NCBI RefSeq assembly: GCF_004349315.1
Contig: NZ_SMLH01000002.1
Coordinates: 372,001 to 436,000 of the forward strand
Direction of reading: 5' to 3'
Length of the DNA stretch: 64,000 bases
From: Flavobacterium ranwuense
GTDB taxonomy: Bacteria > Bacteroidota > Bacteroidia > Flavobacteriales > Flavobacteriaceae
Of this stretch, positions 45,224 to 54,546 are shown one piece after another. A program made the position numbers and the translations under genes. How positions within the stretch are numbered: the stretch's first letter is position 1; each line of letters starts with the position of its first letter. Under the pieces are notes generated by a model. It was not told the DNA's origin. It was given only the letters and a program-made list of their open reading frames with translations, and did no database searches.

Positions 45224-45547
45224 CAAGAAAAAATATAACAGGCGTTTGGAAAAAAAGCGGGATCAGTGCTTAAATGAAGTTTTGTGCTTCGTATCAAATT
45301 CAGTGCAGGCAGACAGTTTTTTGATTCGATATTCGCTTCTTTGACAAGTGCCAAACCATTGATTTACAAAGAGGTTTGGGCTCCAGCAAGGTTTCCAAAA
45401 CCTTGTAGGTATTGTTCTTCTTGCATCCAAATACCTACAAGGTCGAAAAAAGACCTTACAGGAAAATACAAAATAATAAAATACTGATATTGAATTGATT
45501 AAAAAATAATTAATAATCGAACTCAGGTTAATACATTATTACCGTGT
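45224..45547. other. Gene-free spacer holding a repeat cluster
   Basis: The interval between the hydrolase and the saccharopine-dehydrogenase-like gene has no credible gene. Its main content is the nested palindromes at 45387-45456; a short open frame there is a by-product of the repeats. Confidence 0.65.
45387..45456. repeat. Nested REP-like palindrome cluster
   Basis: Three inverted repeats are chained: CAAGGTTTCCAAAACCTTG (45387-45405), ACCTTGTAGGTATT (45400-45413) with its perfect inverse AATACCTACAAGGT (45430-45443), and AGGTC (45440-45444) with GACCT (45452-45456). The core ACCTTGTAGGT resembles short intergenic palindromes scattered in Flavobacterium genomes. It may also end transcription from both sides. 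Confidence 0.75.
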
Positions 45548-46690
45548 TTATAATTTCCCATAAACATGTACAATATAATTCCCATTTAAAAATTGTACTG
45601 GATCAATTTGGCTTTGCAAAACAACTCCGCTATGAGGCGTTTCGAGTAATAATTGGGCTGCTTGCGCTAAGGGTGCTGCCGTAGTTGTTTGGATGGCTCT
45701 CAATTGATGTTTTCCTACTTTTTGAGGAAGTATACATTTAGCGATCTCTCGTCTGCGCAAAATTCCAGCTGCATCTTTGCCTTCTACAGCTGCATACAAA
45801 ACAATTTTGTCGTCTTCAATATGAGGGATTACAGCTTCCATTTTTTCTTGAAGAGTTTTAATTGCGTCCGATGTATTTCCTAAAGTAGTAAGTTGCTCTT
45901 GTACCCAAGCATAATGCCCTTGATGACGTAAGGTTTTGTAGTCAAGTGAACGCACCTTTCCTAACAATGCATCTGGTAAATCTGCTGCGCCACCAGAGGT
46001 GAGATCCTCTTCATAAGCAATGCCGTCAATAATAACAGTAGCTTTTTCCGACAATGAAGGTAGTATAGTTTTTTTAAAATCCCTTATGACTATGGTTTCT
46101 TTCAGATATTCGGTAGCAACACCCACCGGACTCCAAGTAAATCCATAATAATGCGGAGCAACAGCGTGATTGGTCAGAGCACCAACTTTCATTTCTAATT
46201 TATCCACTTTATCTACTCCAAAGTCTCTACAAAACTGTTGGAAAAGACCATTGGCGAGCAAGTCTATGTAGCCGGGAGCCAGACCAGTTTGAAGCACAAA
46301 ACCAGTTTTGGCATCTTTTGCCAAAGTCATTATTTCTTCGGTTTCTGAAACATATTCGGTGAGATTAGCATAATGAAGATTGAAATCTTTGGCAAATTGG
46401 GCTATCCTTGGTGCTTGGCTACCCGGTAGGCAGTCTAGAATGATATCTCCTTGACGCAAGATTGCTGCCATTTGCTCCGTCAGGCTTTTCTCAGCAAGGT
46501 GAAAGCCGGAAACGGAGCAAGGTTTCGTTGTGCCTTCTTCAATCCAAAGAGCCACTTTTTTTGCTTTTGAATGGGTTCTGTCACCAATAAAAAGAGTAGG
46601 AGGGACTTCGCTCCATTCCATCAATAACAAACCTGCAGCTTCGGCAATTCCACCAGCTCCGGCAATAATAATAGTGTGATGCTTTTTCAT
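45548..46690 (-). CDS. Saccharopine dehydrogenase-like NAD(P) oxidoreductase
   Basis: The 380-residue protein has an N-terminal Rossmann motif GAGGIAEAAGLLL (residues 11-23). The following strands include DIILDCLPGSQAPRIAQFA and LHYANLTEYVSE, matching saccharopine dehydrogenase and carboxynorspermidine synthase relatives. The C-terminal half contains the substrate-domain pattern FVLQTGLAPGYIDLLANGL. It is soluble. The reaction is not certain: lysine/saccharopine metabolism or polyamine synthesis are the known options in the family. It is a single gene with no pathway neighbours, so the context does not help. Confidence 0.8.
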   Translation of the reverse strand: MKKHHTIIIAGAGGIAEAAGLLLMEWSEVPPTLFIGDRTHSKAKKVALWIEEGTTKPCSVSGFHLAEKSLTEQMAAILRQGDIILDCLPGSQAPRIAQFAKDFNLHYANLTEYVSETEEIMTLAKDAKTGFVLQTGLAPGYIDLLANGLFQQFCRDFGVDKVDKLEMKVGALTNHAVAPHYYGFTWSPVGVATEYLKETIVIRDFKKTILPSLSEKATVIIDGIAYEEDLTSGGAADLPDALLGKVRSLDYKTLRHQGHYAWVQEQLTTLGNTSDAIKTLQEKMEAVIPHIEDDKIVLYAAVEGKDAAGILRRREIAKCILPQKVGKHQLRAIQTTTAAPLAQAAQLLLETPHSGVVLQSQIDPVQFLNGNYIVHVYGKL

Positions 46691-46861
46691 ATACTAAAGT
46701 TACTATTTTTTCTTGATTTAGTATTTGGTGGTATGCGTTAATTTATTGACTTTTAAATAATTGTGTTTACGTTAACTGCGTCACAGTTGGATTTTTTGTA
46801 TTGTACGCTGGTTGAATGACAATAATTAATTCTCATAGTATAAAAATATTTCAGCATATGA

Positions 46862-47485
46862 TTAATTCATACTTGGAGATTGGGGTATTTTGATCTTATT
46901 TTTCTTCGCCATTAACAAATATAAAGACACCGCACCTAAAATAACCAGTAAAGCAATCTGAAGTTGACCAAACGTGTTATTACCGTAATGCAAGGCATTT
47001 GAGTTTGACAATTTTGATCTGCCTTCCTTAATTTGAATTTGTGATAGCTGTTCCAATGTTTGTAAAGCCTGATTAGTGGAGTAAACTACTTGATGCCAAT
47101 TTCTATTTTTGGTTTGTTCATTAATCGCAGAGGAAGAAGCCAGAAATGATGCAAAGGATATTTTTTCTTTGGGGGTTAATACCGTTTTTAAATATAATTT
47201 ATCTATGTTTTGAATGTTTTTTAATGCGGTTGTAATCTCCTCCTTTTTTTGGGTGTCATTTAGTTTTATTTGTATTGCGCTTGCTTTTATAAAATGAAGT
47301 TCATTTGCATACTGAAAGATATATCGGGCCACGACCAATCTGTCATTGTAGACTGCATTGATATTCTCATTTGCCTTTTTGGAGTTTTGTAGCGTATTGA
47401 AATTGCTTACTATAATAATAAGCATAACAATAAGTATAACAAAAGCCGCTTTTGTTTTATTACTATATTTTTTTAGATCTTTCAT
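46862..47485 (-). CDS. Membrane four-helix-bundle sensor-like protein without output domain
   Basis: The 207-residue protein has two membrane helices (about 13-30 and 177-195). Between them lies a helical periplasmic domain resembling the 4HB ligand-binding domain of chemoreceptors (NSKKANENINAVYNDRLVVARYIFQYANELHFIKASA, then LKNIQNIDKLY). A chemoreceptor would continue into HAMP and signalling domains, but here the chain ends after the second helix with a short basic tail (KKNKIKIPQSP). It may be a stand-alone sensor or accessory protein. No chemotaxis genes are nearby. Confidence 0.65.
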   Translation of the reverse strand: MKDLKKYSNKTKAAFVILIVMLIIIVSNFNTLQNSKKANENINAVYNDRLVVARYIFQYANELHFIKASAIQIKLNDTQKKEEITTALKNIQNIDKLYLKTVLTPKEKISFASFLASSSAINEQTKNRNWHQVVYSTNQALQTLEQLSQIQIKEGRSKLSNSNALHYGNNTFGQLQIALLVILGAVSLYLLMAKKNKIKIPQSPSMN

Positions 47486-47656
47486 GGAGATGGATTTTTA
47501 TGGCTACTGCAATATAAGGCATTGTTTTGGATTTGTTTCAGCAACAGAAAAGATTACAAAAAAGCACCAAAGGTTATTTTTTAAAATTACCTTCTTTACT
47601 GTACTATCATCCTAATATTCTGCATAACAGATCCAATAATTTTCTATTCTGGATGA

Positions 47657-48652
47657 TTAATTTCCTTTTAATCGTTTGAAAATCTTCTGAAGTAATCGTT
47701 TACCATCTCGTTTTTCTTTGGTTACTTCAACAGCTTTTAATTCTGAATCGGTTTGGATAAATTTATAACTGAAAGCAAACTGTGGCTGTTTTGGATTATC
47801 ATTTAGCAAACCAAAACGTAAATCATTGAAGTATAAGGTCTCGTTTTGTTTAGAAACGATATACCAGCCCTCACTTACTTTTTTTAACTTTTCAAAGTCA
47901 GAATTCCCTATTAACTGGCGGTCCAAATCTGTATTCTTAGCATAGGAGGTAAACGAAATTGGCTGACTGTCAAAAAGGGAATAATCCCCTAATAAGTATT
48001 TATCAGAAGTTGCTATGTTCGCATTCCATAAAATTAGGTTGAATGCTGTTGGTTTTACTATAATTTCAGAATATTGGATTTCTTGCTTCGTTAATGCTTT
48101 TTCAAATTGGTTCAAAGCATATAGTTTTATAAAACAGGACAAGAATAAATAAGCACTGCTGATGTATAAGCCTCTCCTAATATATTTTTTACGAAGCAAT
48201 ACTTTGTTTGTTTTCCAAACTATTATCAATGAAAGAAGTAATGGAATAGTGTATAATGGGTCAATTACAAATATTGTTTTTAATGCAAATCGATGGTTAA
48301 GCGGCCATAAAATCTGTGTGCCCCAGGAAGTAAACATATCGAGTAATACATGGGTGAATAAGCACCAAAACACCATCGATGTTGCTCCAAGAAAGTTAAT
48401 TTTGTTCTTTTCTATTTTTGAAATAATCCAACCCAAAAAAGGAGATAGAAACAGAAATAATATAAGAGAATGACTTATGCCGCGATGAATCATAATCCCA
48501 TCAATCGGATTCAAAAATAAACCGATTACTACATCTAAATCAGGAATTGTTCCTAAAATCGCACCATATAAAAAGGTTCTGTTTTTAAGTTTTTTGCCTA
48601 CACATACCTCGGCAACGGCAATTCCTAAAACAATTTGTGTTAATGAATCCAT
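47657..48652 (-). CDS. YdjM-family membrane metal-dependent hydrolase
   Basis: The 331-residue protein matches the YdjM/COG1988 family. It has an N-terminal MDSLTQIVLGIAVAEVCVG, then GTIPDLDVVIGLF and HRGISHSLI, which carry the conserved Asp and His residues presumed to bind metal, and LLDMFTSWGTQILWPL. About four membrane helices cover the first 190 residues; the last 140 form a soluble domain. The family is linked to SOS or membrane functions in other bacteria without a proven reaction. It is monocistronic, and a possible -7 box (TAACTTTG, minus strand, 48772-48779) lies 120 bases upstream. Confidence 0.8.
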   Translation of the reverse strand: MDSLTQIVLGIAVAEVCVGKKLKNRTFLYGAILGTIPDLDVVIGLFLNPIDGIMIHRGISHSLILFLFLSPFLGWIISKIEKNKINFLGATSMVFWCLFTHVLLDMFTSWGTQILWPLNHRFALKTIFVIDPLYTIPLLLSLIIVWKTNKVLLRKKYIRRGLYISSAYLFLSCFIKLYALNQFEKALTKQEIQYSEIIVKPTAFNLILWNANIATSDKYLLGDYSLFDSQPISFTSYAKNTDLDRQLIGNSDFEKLKKVSEGWYIVSKQNETLYFNDLRFGLLNDNPKQPQFAFSYKFIQTDSELKAVEVTKEKRDGKRLLQKIFKRLKGN

Positions 48653-48829
48653 TTATAGTTTTACTTCCCAATGCAGGAATTAGCAACCCCGTGTTTGCAT
48701 GCCATTATTTATTGATGACGTCTTTAGAGTCTCAGAAGTATCTAAAAGGGCACATAATTCAGCGGTTGGTACAAAGTTATAAAATATTAGTATAAGAGTT
48801 TTGAAGTTTAGGAACAAAGTAAAGCACCA

Positions 48830-49942
48830 TTATTTGGCATCAGCCACACACCTGAAACCGGTATGCTCTAGACCGGTATCGGGAGATGATTTCATACGTG
48901 CTGTAACCCGATATCCTTTGCAATAGGAAGCATTGCAAAGAAAAGAACCGCCACGAACCACTCTTTTGGGAACGGTAGGCTCCATGGGATCGTAGCTTCT
49001 TGCCGGACCTTTCGGGTTAATCAAAAGACCGTTGCCCAACTCCTTATAATAGTCAGGTGTATACCAGTCGCTGCACCATTCCCAAACATTACCCGCCATA
49101 TCATACAATCCGAATTTATTAGGGGCAAAAGATTTTACAGGAGCGGCTCGTTTAAATTTATCTGCAACCGTATTTAAGTAGGGAAATTTTCCTTGCCAGA
49201 TGTTTGCTTTTGGCTTCCCTTTTTCGGGATCTTCATCGCCCCAAAAATATTTCTTGTCAACTAATCTGCCTCGAGCGGCAAATTCCCATTCGGCTTCCGT
49301 AGGCAATCTTTTACCAGCCCATTTTGCATACGCATTAGCATCATCCCATGAAATATGCACCACGGGATAATTATCTTTTCCTTTGATACTGCTGGCGGGT
49401 CCTTGCGGATGCTTCCAATTCGCATCTTGGGTCCAACTCCACCATTGCGAGGCATCATTTAACTCCACCGCCGAAGAAGTTGGTGTAAAGACTAAGGAAG
49501 CTGTAACTAGTAAACTCTCGTCTGGTTTTGGTGTGTCTGGAGGCAACTGTTTTTTCATTTCTTCCCAATCCGGTTTTATTTCAGCAGTGGTGACATAGCC
49601 CGTTGCATCGACAAATTTTTTAAATTGGGCATTGGTAACTTCAGTAGCATCCATCCAAAAACTATTCATTTTTACTGGGTGTTGCGGGTATTCATCAGAC
49701 CTTCCTTCATTATCTGAAGCGCCCATCATAAATTCACCCGCAGGTATCTGCACCATTCCTTCATAAGAAACCGTCCCTGATTTATTGATGGCAATGGTGT
49801 CTTTTGTTGCCGAAAAACGGGATGGAAGCCTCGATTCACAACTCATCGCATCATTAGTAGCCTTAGAAGTTTTGTCAGGCTTCTTATTACAAGCTCCCAG
49901 TGAAAATAATAGTAATCCCAGAATAACTGCCTTATACTTCAT
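48830..49942 (-). CDS. Formylglycine-generating enzyme (sulfatase activator), lipoprotein
   Basis: The 370-residue protein has a lipoprotein signal (LGAC, Cys18) and an FGE-sulfatase/SUMF1 domain from about residue 65. The active-site cysteine pair is in GGSFLCNASYCKGYR (about residues 336 and 341), equivalent to the copper-binding pair of the aerobic enzyme, and EFMMGASDNEGRSDEYP, GNVWEWCSDWY and HTGFRC are conserved. It uses oxygen to convert the cysteine of sulfatase C-x-P-S-R motifs to formylglycine. It lies 45 bases after two cysteine-type sulfatases and is almost certainly their activator. The lipoprotein anchor would place maturation in the periplasm. Confidence 0.92.
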   Translation of the reverse strand: MKYKAVILGLLLFSLGACNKKPDKTSKATNDAMSCESRLPSRFSATKDTIAINKSGTVSYEGMVQIPAGEFMMGASDNEGRSDEYPQHPVKMNSFWMDATEVTNAQFKKFVDATGYVTTAEIKPDWEEMKKQLPPDTPKPDESLLVTASLVFTPTSSAVELNDASQWWSWTQDANWKHPQGPASSIKGKDNYPVVHISWDDANAYAKWAGKRLPTEAEWEFAARGRLVDKKYFWGDEDPEKGKPKANIWQGKFPYLNTVADKFKRAAPVKSFAPNKFGLYDMAGNVWEWCSDWYTPDYYKELGNGLLINPKGPARSYDPMEPTVPKRVVRGGSFLCNASYCKGYRVTARMKSSPDTGLEHTGFRCVADAK

Positions 49943-49987
49943 TTATATTTTTATTAAATCTAATTGCCAAATTTAAAAGTAAATAAT

Positions 49988-51502
49988 TTAATCGCTCTGC
50001 TTTTTATCTTTTGCTTTTTGCAATAAGGCCGCTAACTCATTTACCCTCATCGGATGTTTATCCGCAAGATTATTTTTTTCTCCAATATCAACACTTAAAT
50101 CATACAACTGTGGTTGTTGGTTATTCCCTAATTCTATATTGGTAGCCGTATTCATCGCCGGTCCGTTATTTGGCTCGATGTATTTCCAATTGCCCTGAAC
50201 GATGGCCAATGATCCTAATCCCTGTTCAACCAAAACAGTCCGGCCTTTTATAGATTTTCCCAACATAACGGCTAACATATCTTCACTATCTATGGCATCA
50301 TTTTCCTTCAATTTAATATTCAACATCTTGGAAAAAGAGCTAAATAAATCAACCTGACAAAGCAAAGCATCAGAAACACCCTGTTTTGTTTTCCCTTGCC
50401 AACTCACAATAAATGGAATTCTTGTGCCGGCTTCAAATAAACTATATTTTCCGCCACGTAAAACGCCTGCAGGTGTATGCCCATTTAGTTTTGAGACCGC
50501 TTCATCCTGATAACCATCATCGAGCACAGGGCCGTTATCGCTGCTAAAAATGATGATGGTATTTTTTGAAATGCCAAGATATTCCAATTGCTTCATAATT
50601 TCCCCTACCGTCCAGTCTAATTGCAAAATCGCATCGCCACGATAACCCAACTCGCTTTTTCCTTTAAACATCGTGGAAGGCATGCGGGGCACATGTGGTT
50701 CAGTCAACGTATAATAAAGAAAAAACGGTTTGTGTTTATTTGTTTCGATAAATTCTTTTGCTTTTGATAAAAAAGTCAACGGCATTTCTTCATCGGTCCA
50801 TCGGGCTTTATTGCCGCCGCTCATATAACCAATGCGCCCAATCCCATTTACAATCGTATTGTTATGTCCCTGCGCCGGAGAAGATTGCATTTTTAATAAT
50901 TCAGGATGTTCTTTTCCTGTTGGATCATTCCCAACTATTTTTTTATAATCAACCTGAATGGGATCGGCGAGATCCAATGCAACTACCCGATGATTTTCGA
51001 CAAACACTGTTGGCACACGATCTGCAGTAGCTGGGAATATAAACGAATAATCGAAGCCCACTTCGTTAGGTCCTGGTTTTAATTCGCCATTCCATTCTTT
51101 TTCTAAACTATTGCCCAATCCCAAATGCCATTTACCAACTATACCAGTTTGGTATCCTGCTTTCTGAAACAAGGAAGGTAAAGTTGTTTTATCCGTTGGA
51201 ACAACTAAAGCGGCATCACCGGGTAGAATTCCCGTGCCTTTTTTTCGCCAAGGATATTGCCCCGTCATTATTGCATAACGAGAAGGTGTACAGGTTGCTG
51301 AAGTGGAATGCGCATTGGTAAACCGAATGCCTTGCTTTGCCAGCTTATCAATATTGGGCGTATTGATTTTTGTCGCACCATAACAACTTAGATCACCATA
51401 ACCCAAATCATCTGTTAAAATGATTATCACATTTGGTTTTTGCTGAGCAAACAGTACAGTCGTTAGCAAACATACAATTAGCATTGTCCCAATTTTATTC
51501 AT
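49988..51502 (-). CDS. Arylsulfatase, cysteine type (family S1), copy A
   Basis: The 504-residue exported enzyme has a signal peptide ending VLFAQ. Calcium-binding DDLGYGD (residues 31-37) and the activation motif CTPSRYAIMTG (Cys71 becomes formylglycine) are followed by GKWHLGL (about 134), TEPHVPR and SSDNGP, all normal for S1 sulfatases. It removes sulfate esters from sugars, in the periplasm or outside the cell. With sialidases, NagA and an FGE around it, sulfated host-type glycan is the likely substrate, but the sulfate position cannot be told from sequence by eye. It lies between sulfatase B and the FGE gene with short gaps, as one transcript. Confidence 0.92.
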   Translation of the reverse strand: MNKIGTMLIVCLLTTVLFAQQKPNVIIILTDDLGYGDLSCYGATKINTPNIDKLAKQGIRFTNAHSTSATCTPSRYAIMTGQYPWRKKGTGILPGDAALVVPTDKTTLPSLFQKAGYQTGIVGKWHLGLGNSLEKEWNGELKPGPNEVGFDYSFIFPATADRVPTVFVENHRVVALDLADPIQVDYKKIVGNDPTGKEHPELLKMQSSPAQGHNNTIVNGIGRIGYMSGGNKARWTDEEMPLTFLSKAKEFIETNKHKPFFLYYTLTEPHVPRMPSTMFKGKSELGYRGDAILQLDWTVGEIMKQLEYLGISKNTIIIFSSDNGPVLDDGYQDEAVSKLNGHTPAGVLRGGKYSLFEAGTRIPFIVSWQGKTKQGVSDALLCQVDLFSSFSKMLNIKLKENDAIDSEDMLAVMLGKSIKGRTVLVEQGLGSLAIVQGNWKYIEPNNGPAMNTATNIELGNNQQPQLYDLSVDIGEKNNLADKHPMRVNELAALLQKAKDKKQSD

Positions 51503-51571
51503 ACTTAAAGCTTATTAATTATTTATTATTGTATTGGAAGTTCCTTAGAACCGCCCGTTAAATCTCTTTTT

Positions 51572-53047
51572 TTATTTTTCAGAAAACTTCGGATTTATAA
51601 ATTCCCAATCTTTTATATGCGATGACTGATGTTCTTTTTTCAGAATCTCTTCAAACTTTTTTGCAAGCTCCGGATGCAGAACAGCAAGATCAGTCGTTTC
51701 TTTTTCATCCGTAAGAAGATTGTAGATTTCCCAAGGGGCATTCTTATTTTTCTTCATATTACTCTTAACCCCTTTCCAGTCTCCCATTCGAACTGCTACC
51801 TGACCGCCTTTTTCGGGAAATTCAAAATAAAGATAGTCGTGTTTCTTTTGCTTATTATCATTCCCCATTAAAGTTGGAAAAAGCGAAATTCCATCATTAT
51901 CCCATGCTTTCACTCCTGTAATTTCAGACAAAGTTGCCATCATATCAAATTGTGCAGAAATGTGATTGGTTACTTTACCCGCAGGAATTTTACCCGGCCA
52001 ACGCGCAATAAAAGGCTCACGAATACCTCCTTCGTATAAGTCCTGTTTTTTACCTCTTAAACCACCAAAACTATTGAAAAATTCCGTGTCAGCTCCGCCC
52101 GCTTTAAAAGTAGCACCATTATCGCTAGAGAACATCACTATCGTATTTTTATCTAATCCAAGCTCTTTCAACAACTTCATAATTCGGCCAACTTGTTCAT
52201 CCATATAGGTAATCATGGCCGCGTAAGTAGCTCTAGGATACAGCGCAGAAGCATATCCATTTTCTCCACGGTAAGGCTTTTCGTCAAATTGGCCCAAGTA
52301 TTCTTTCACCGCTTCATCCGGTGCCTGAAGTGAAACGTGTGGTCCTGTGTAAGGCAAGTATAAAAAGAATGGTTTCTTTCTATTTTCTTTGATAAAGTCC
52401 AAAGTCTTCTCCGCCATTTTTGTTACCGAATACTCTTTTCCTTTGAAATAATCAAAAGCAGTATCTGGAGCATCTTTAGCCAGTGGTTTGTGCACTTGTA
52501 TGTACGGATTCTTCAATGTATCCCATTTTCCATTCTCCCAAAGATGGGTCGGATAAAAATTATGCGCTTGTTTCTGGCAGAGGTAACCGTAGAAATAATC
52601 AAAGCCCTGTTTGTTTGGGTCACCGGTTGTTGTGTTCATGCCTAATCCCCATTTACCGATGGCTCCCGTGGTATAACCCGCCTGTTGCATCAACTTTGCA
52701 ATCGTGAAAGTGCCTTCCGGCAATGGCATTTGTCCGCCCTCGTTCTCATCTTCAAATCCGCCTAATTCATAATTCCCCCGAATATAGGAATGCCCGCTAT
52801 TCTTTCCGGTCATCAACATACAGCGCGAAGGTGCACAAACGGGTGCACTAGCATAATGTTGGGTGAATTTGATTCCTTCCTTGGCAATTTTATCTAAGTT
52901 GGGCGTTTTTATTTTTTCTTGGCCATAAGCCCCTAATTCTCCATACCCCATATCATCGGCATAAATGTAAATGATATTTGGTTTTTGCTGGGCAAATACA
53001 GCACAGGTTACCAAACACGTGATGATTAATGTCCATATTTTGTTCAT
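51572..53047 (-). CDS. Arylsulfatase, cysteine type (family S1), copy B
   Basis: The 491-residue exported enzyme has a signal peptide ending AVFAQ, DDMGYGELG (31-39), the activation motif CAPSRCMLMTG (Cys71), AIGKWGLGM (about 134), YTGPHVSLQ (about 230) and SSDNGATF. It is clearly a paralogue of its neighbour in the N-terminal third but differs beyond it, so the two probably remove different sulfates. It is the first gene of the sulfatase-sulfatase-FGE unit. The terminator at 53239-53276 lies upstream of it and insulates it from nagA, so it should have its own promoter in the 190 bases before its start, which I cannot pinpoint. Confidence 0.92.
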   Translation of the reverse strand: MNKIWTLIITCLVTCAVFAQQKPNIIYIYADDMGYGELGAYGQEKIKTPNLDKIAKEGIKFTQHYASAPVCAPSRCMLMTGKNSGHSYIRGNYELGGFEDENEGGQMPLPEGTFTIAKLMQQAGYTTGAIGKWGLGMNTTTGDPNKQGFDYFYGYLCQKQAHNFYPTHLWENGKWDTLKNPYIQVHKPLAKDAPDTAFDYFKGKEYSVTKMAEKTLDFIKENRKKPFFLYLPYTGPHVSLQAPDEAVKEYLGQFDEKPYRGENGYASALYPRATYAAMITYMDEQVGRIMKLLKELGLDKNTIVMFSSDNGATFKAGGADTEFFNSFGGLRGKKQDLYEGGIREPFIARWPGKIPAGKVTNHISAQFDMMATLSEITGVKAWDNDGISLFPTLMGNDNKQKKHDYLYFEFPEKGGQVAVRMGDWKGVKSNMKKNKNAPWEIYNLLTDEKETTDLAVLHPELAKKFEEILKKEHQSSHIKDWEFINPKFSEK

Positions 53048-53238
53048 ATTTCCGAATTTTATTCTTTTATTAAATCCAATAAACCTTAAAACTTCTTCCT
53101 AGGGATATCTCTTGAGAAGTAATTTTTTCCAAAATACTGCATTATTAGCGACGAAAACAAAAAACACCTACCAGAAAAAATGGAAGTTATTGATTCCAAC
53201 ATAAAATCATCAAAAAAACTTAAAACTTCTTATTAATT
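53048..53238. other. Spacer before the sulfatase unit
   Basis: This stretch should hold the sulfatase promoter, but no TAnnTTTG box is present in the right orientation. A specialised sigma factor or a diverged promoter is possible; I see nothing else. Confidence 0.4.
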
Positions 53239-53276
53239 AAAAAAGAGGTGCTTTAGAATAAAAGCACCTCTTTTTT
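53239..53276 (-). terminator. Strong hairpin terminator after nagA
   Basis: A 16-base perfect stem AAAAAAGAGGTGCTTT / AAAGCACCTCTTTTTT surrounds a 6-base loop with A and T tracts. It divides the sialic-acid genes from the sulfatase genes. Confidence 0.9.
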
Positions 53277-53339
53277 AAAACCAAATTCAAAACAAAAAAT
53301 CAACCAATTTTTAAAATTTTCACTTTTGGCGAAAGATTT

Positions 53340-54470
53340 TTAGGGTGTTAATGGATTGAAATTTAAGGTTTCGATTACCGATAAATCATCGTTAAATGTA
53401 ACAAAACTAGCGGGGAATCCAGGTTTTATTTTTCCAATTTTATTTCCCATATTTATAGCACTTGCCACACGACAAGTAGCCATTTTAATTGCTTCATCCG
53501 CAGATACATTGAGATGGTTAAAGGCATTTTGTACGGCTTCTTGCATCGAAATACTGGCACCGGCTAAATTGCCCTCGTCGTTTCTGTAAAAACCATTGTC
53601 GAGATGCGCATCAAAATTCTCCCATTTAAAACTGGCAACTTTTCGCCCTAAAAAGGCGGCGTCACTAATTAAAAAGAATTTATCTTTCTTTAATTTATAC
53701 GCCAGTCTCGCTGCGGCATAATCGCAATGGGCACCGTCTAAAATAACAGGGGCATAAACGCTTTCATTTTCGAAAGTTGCACCAACCAAGCCGGGTTCAC
53801 GATGACCAAACTGTGTCATAGCATTGAATAAGTGTGTCACGAGTTTAATTCCTTTAGAAAAATAATATTGTGCTTGATCGTAAGTCATTGTTGAATGTCC
53901 TGCTGAGATAACAATACCACTTTCTAAGAGCATATCAAGTTGCTCATCAGAAAAGTATTCTGGAGCAATAGTGATTACTTTTATCACATCTTTTCCATAG
54001 CGAATGATTTCCTCTAATTCGGAATTTGTAGGTTTGCGAACCTGATTAATACTATGCGCACCGCGTTTTAGAGGATTTAGAAACGGACCTTCTAAGTGCA
54101 TTCCCATAACTCCGTTATTGTATTTTGCTTTATAATTACGAATGGCTTCAATTCCTTGATGAATAGTTTCATTGGATGAAGACACTAAGCAGGGCAGGGT
54201 ATGGGTAGTGCCGTATTTTAAACTCGAATCATAAATATCCTGAATGGTTTCTTCAGTGGGAAACTGACTGAAATAATGCTTTTCTCCACCATTTATTTGG
54301 ATGTCTATAAATCCTGAAGAGATATGTTTTCCTTTTAAATCAATTTGTTTAACATCATTTGGTATTTCTTTTTGAACCGAAAGGATTTTTCCGTTTTCTA
54401 TAATAATAACACCGTTATCAATTATTTCATCTCCAGTATGAACGTTGGCATTAATAATAGCCTGTTTCAT
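53340..54470 (-). CDS. nagA: N-acetylglucosamine-6-phosphate deacetylase
   Basis: The 376-residue amidohydrolase converts GlcNAc-6-P to GlcN-6-P and acetate in the cytoplasm. It has the metal-site HLEGPFLNPLKRGAH (about 124-138) and GHSTMTYDQA (about 193). LVTHLFNAMTQFGHREPGLVGA (about 213-234), ILDGAHCDY (about 247) and the catalytic Asp in FLISDAAFLG (about 272) follow. It is the last gene of the sialic-acid unit before the terminator, taking GlcNAc-6-P made from sialic acid toward central metabolism. The nagB gene that would act next is not in the window. Confidence 0.93.
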   Translation of the reverse strand: MKQAIINANVHTGDEIIDNGVIIIENGKILSVQKEIPNDVKQIDLKGKHISSGFIDIQINGGEKHYFSQFPTEETIQDIYDSSLKYGTTHTLPCLVSSSNETIHQGIEAIRNYKAKYNNGVMGMHLEGPFLNPLKRGAHSINQVRKPTNSELEEIIRYGKDVIKVITIAPEYFSDEQLDMLLESGIVISAGHSTMTYDQAQYYFSKGIKLVTHLFNAMTQFGHREPGLVGATFENESVYAPVILDGAHCDYAAARLAYKLKKDKFFLISDAAFLGRKVASFKWENFDAHLDNGFYRNDEGNLAGASISMQEAVQNAFNHLNVSADEAIKMATCRVASAINMGNKIGKIKPGFPASFVTFNDDLSVIETLNFNPLTP

Positions 54471-54501
54471 TTTTTAAGTTTTTATTTAGTATATAAATTA
54501 A

Positions 54502-54534
54502 AGCCCTCTATGAATTCTGAATTCATAGAGGGCT
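54502..54534 (-). terminator. Intercistronic hairpin between the sialidase and nagA
   Basis: AGCCCTCTATGAATTC pairs perfectly with GAATTCATAGAGGGCT. The minus-strand transcript continues into a weak T-run (TTTAATTT), so it may attenuate transcription or stabilise the upstream mRNA 3' end. Confidence 0.7.
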
Positions 54535-54546
54535 ACTAATTGTTAT

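Noticed and set aside
45284-45487. A 67-codon open frame on the plus strand
   Set aside because: It runs through the REP-like palindromes, has no homology features and an odd composition, so it is a by-product of the repeat.
46774-46788. Short dyad AACTG-N5-CAGTT
   Set aside because: The stem is five bases and not followed by a T-run; such dyads are common by chance in this sequence.
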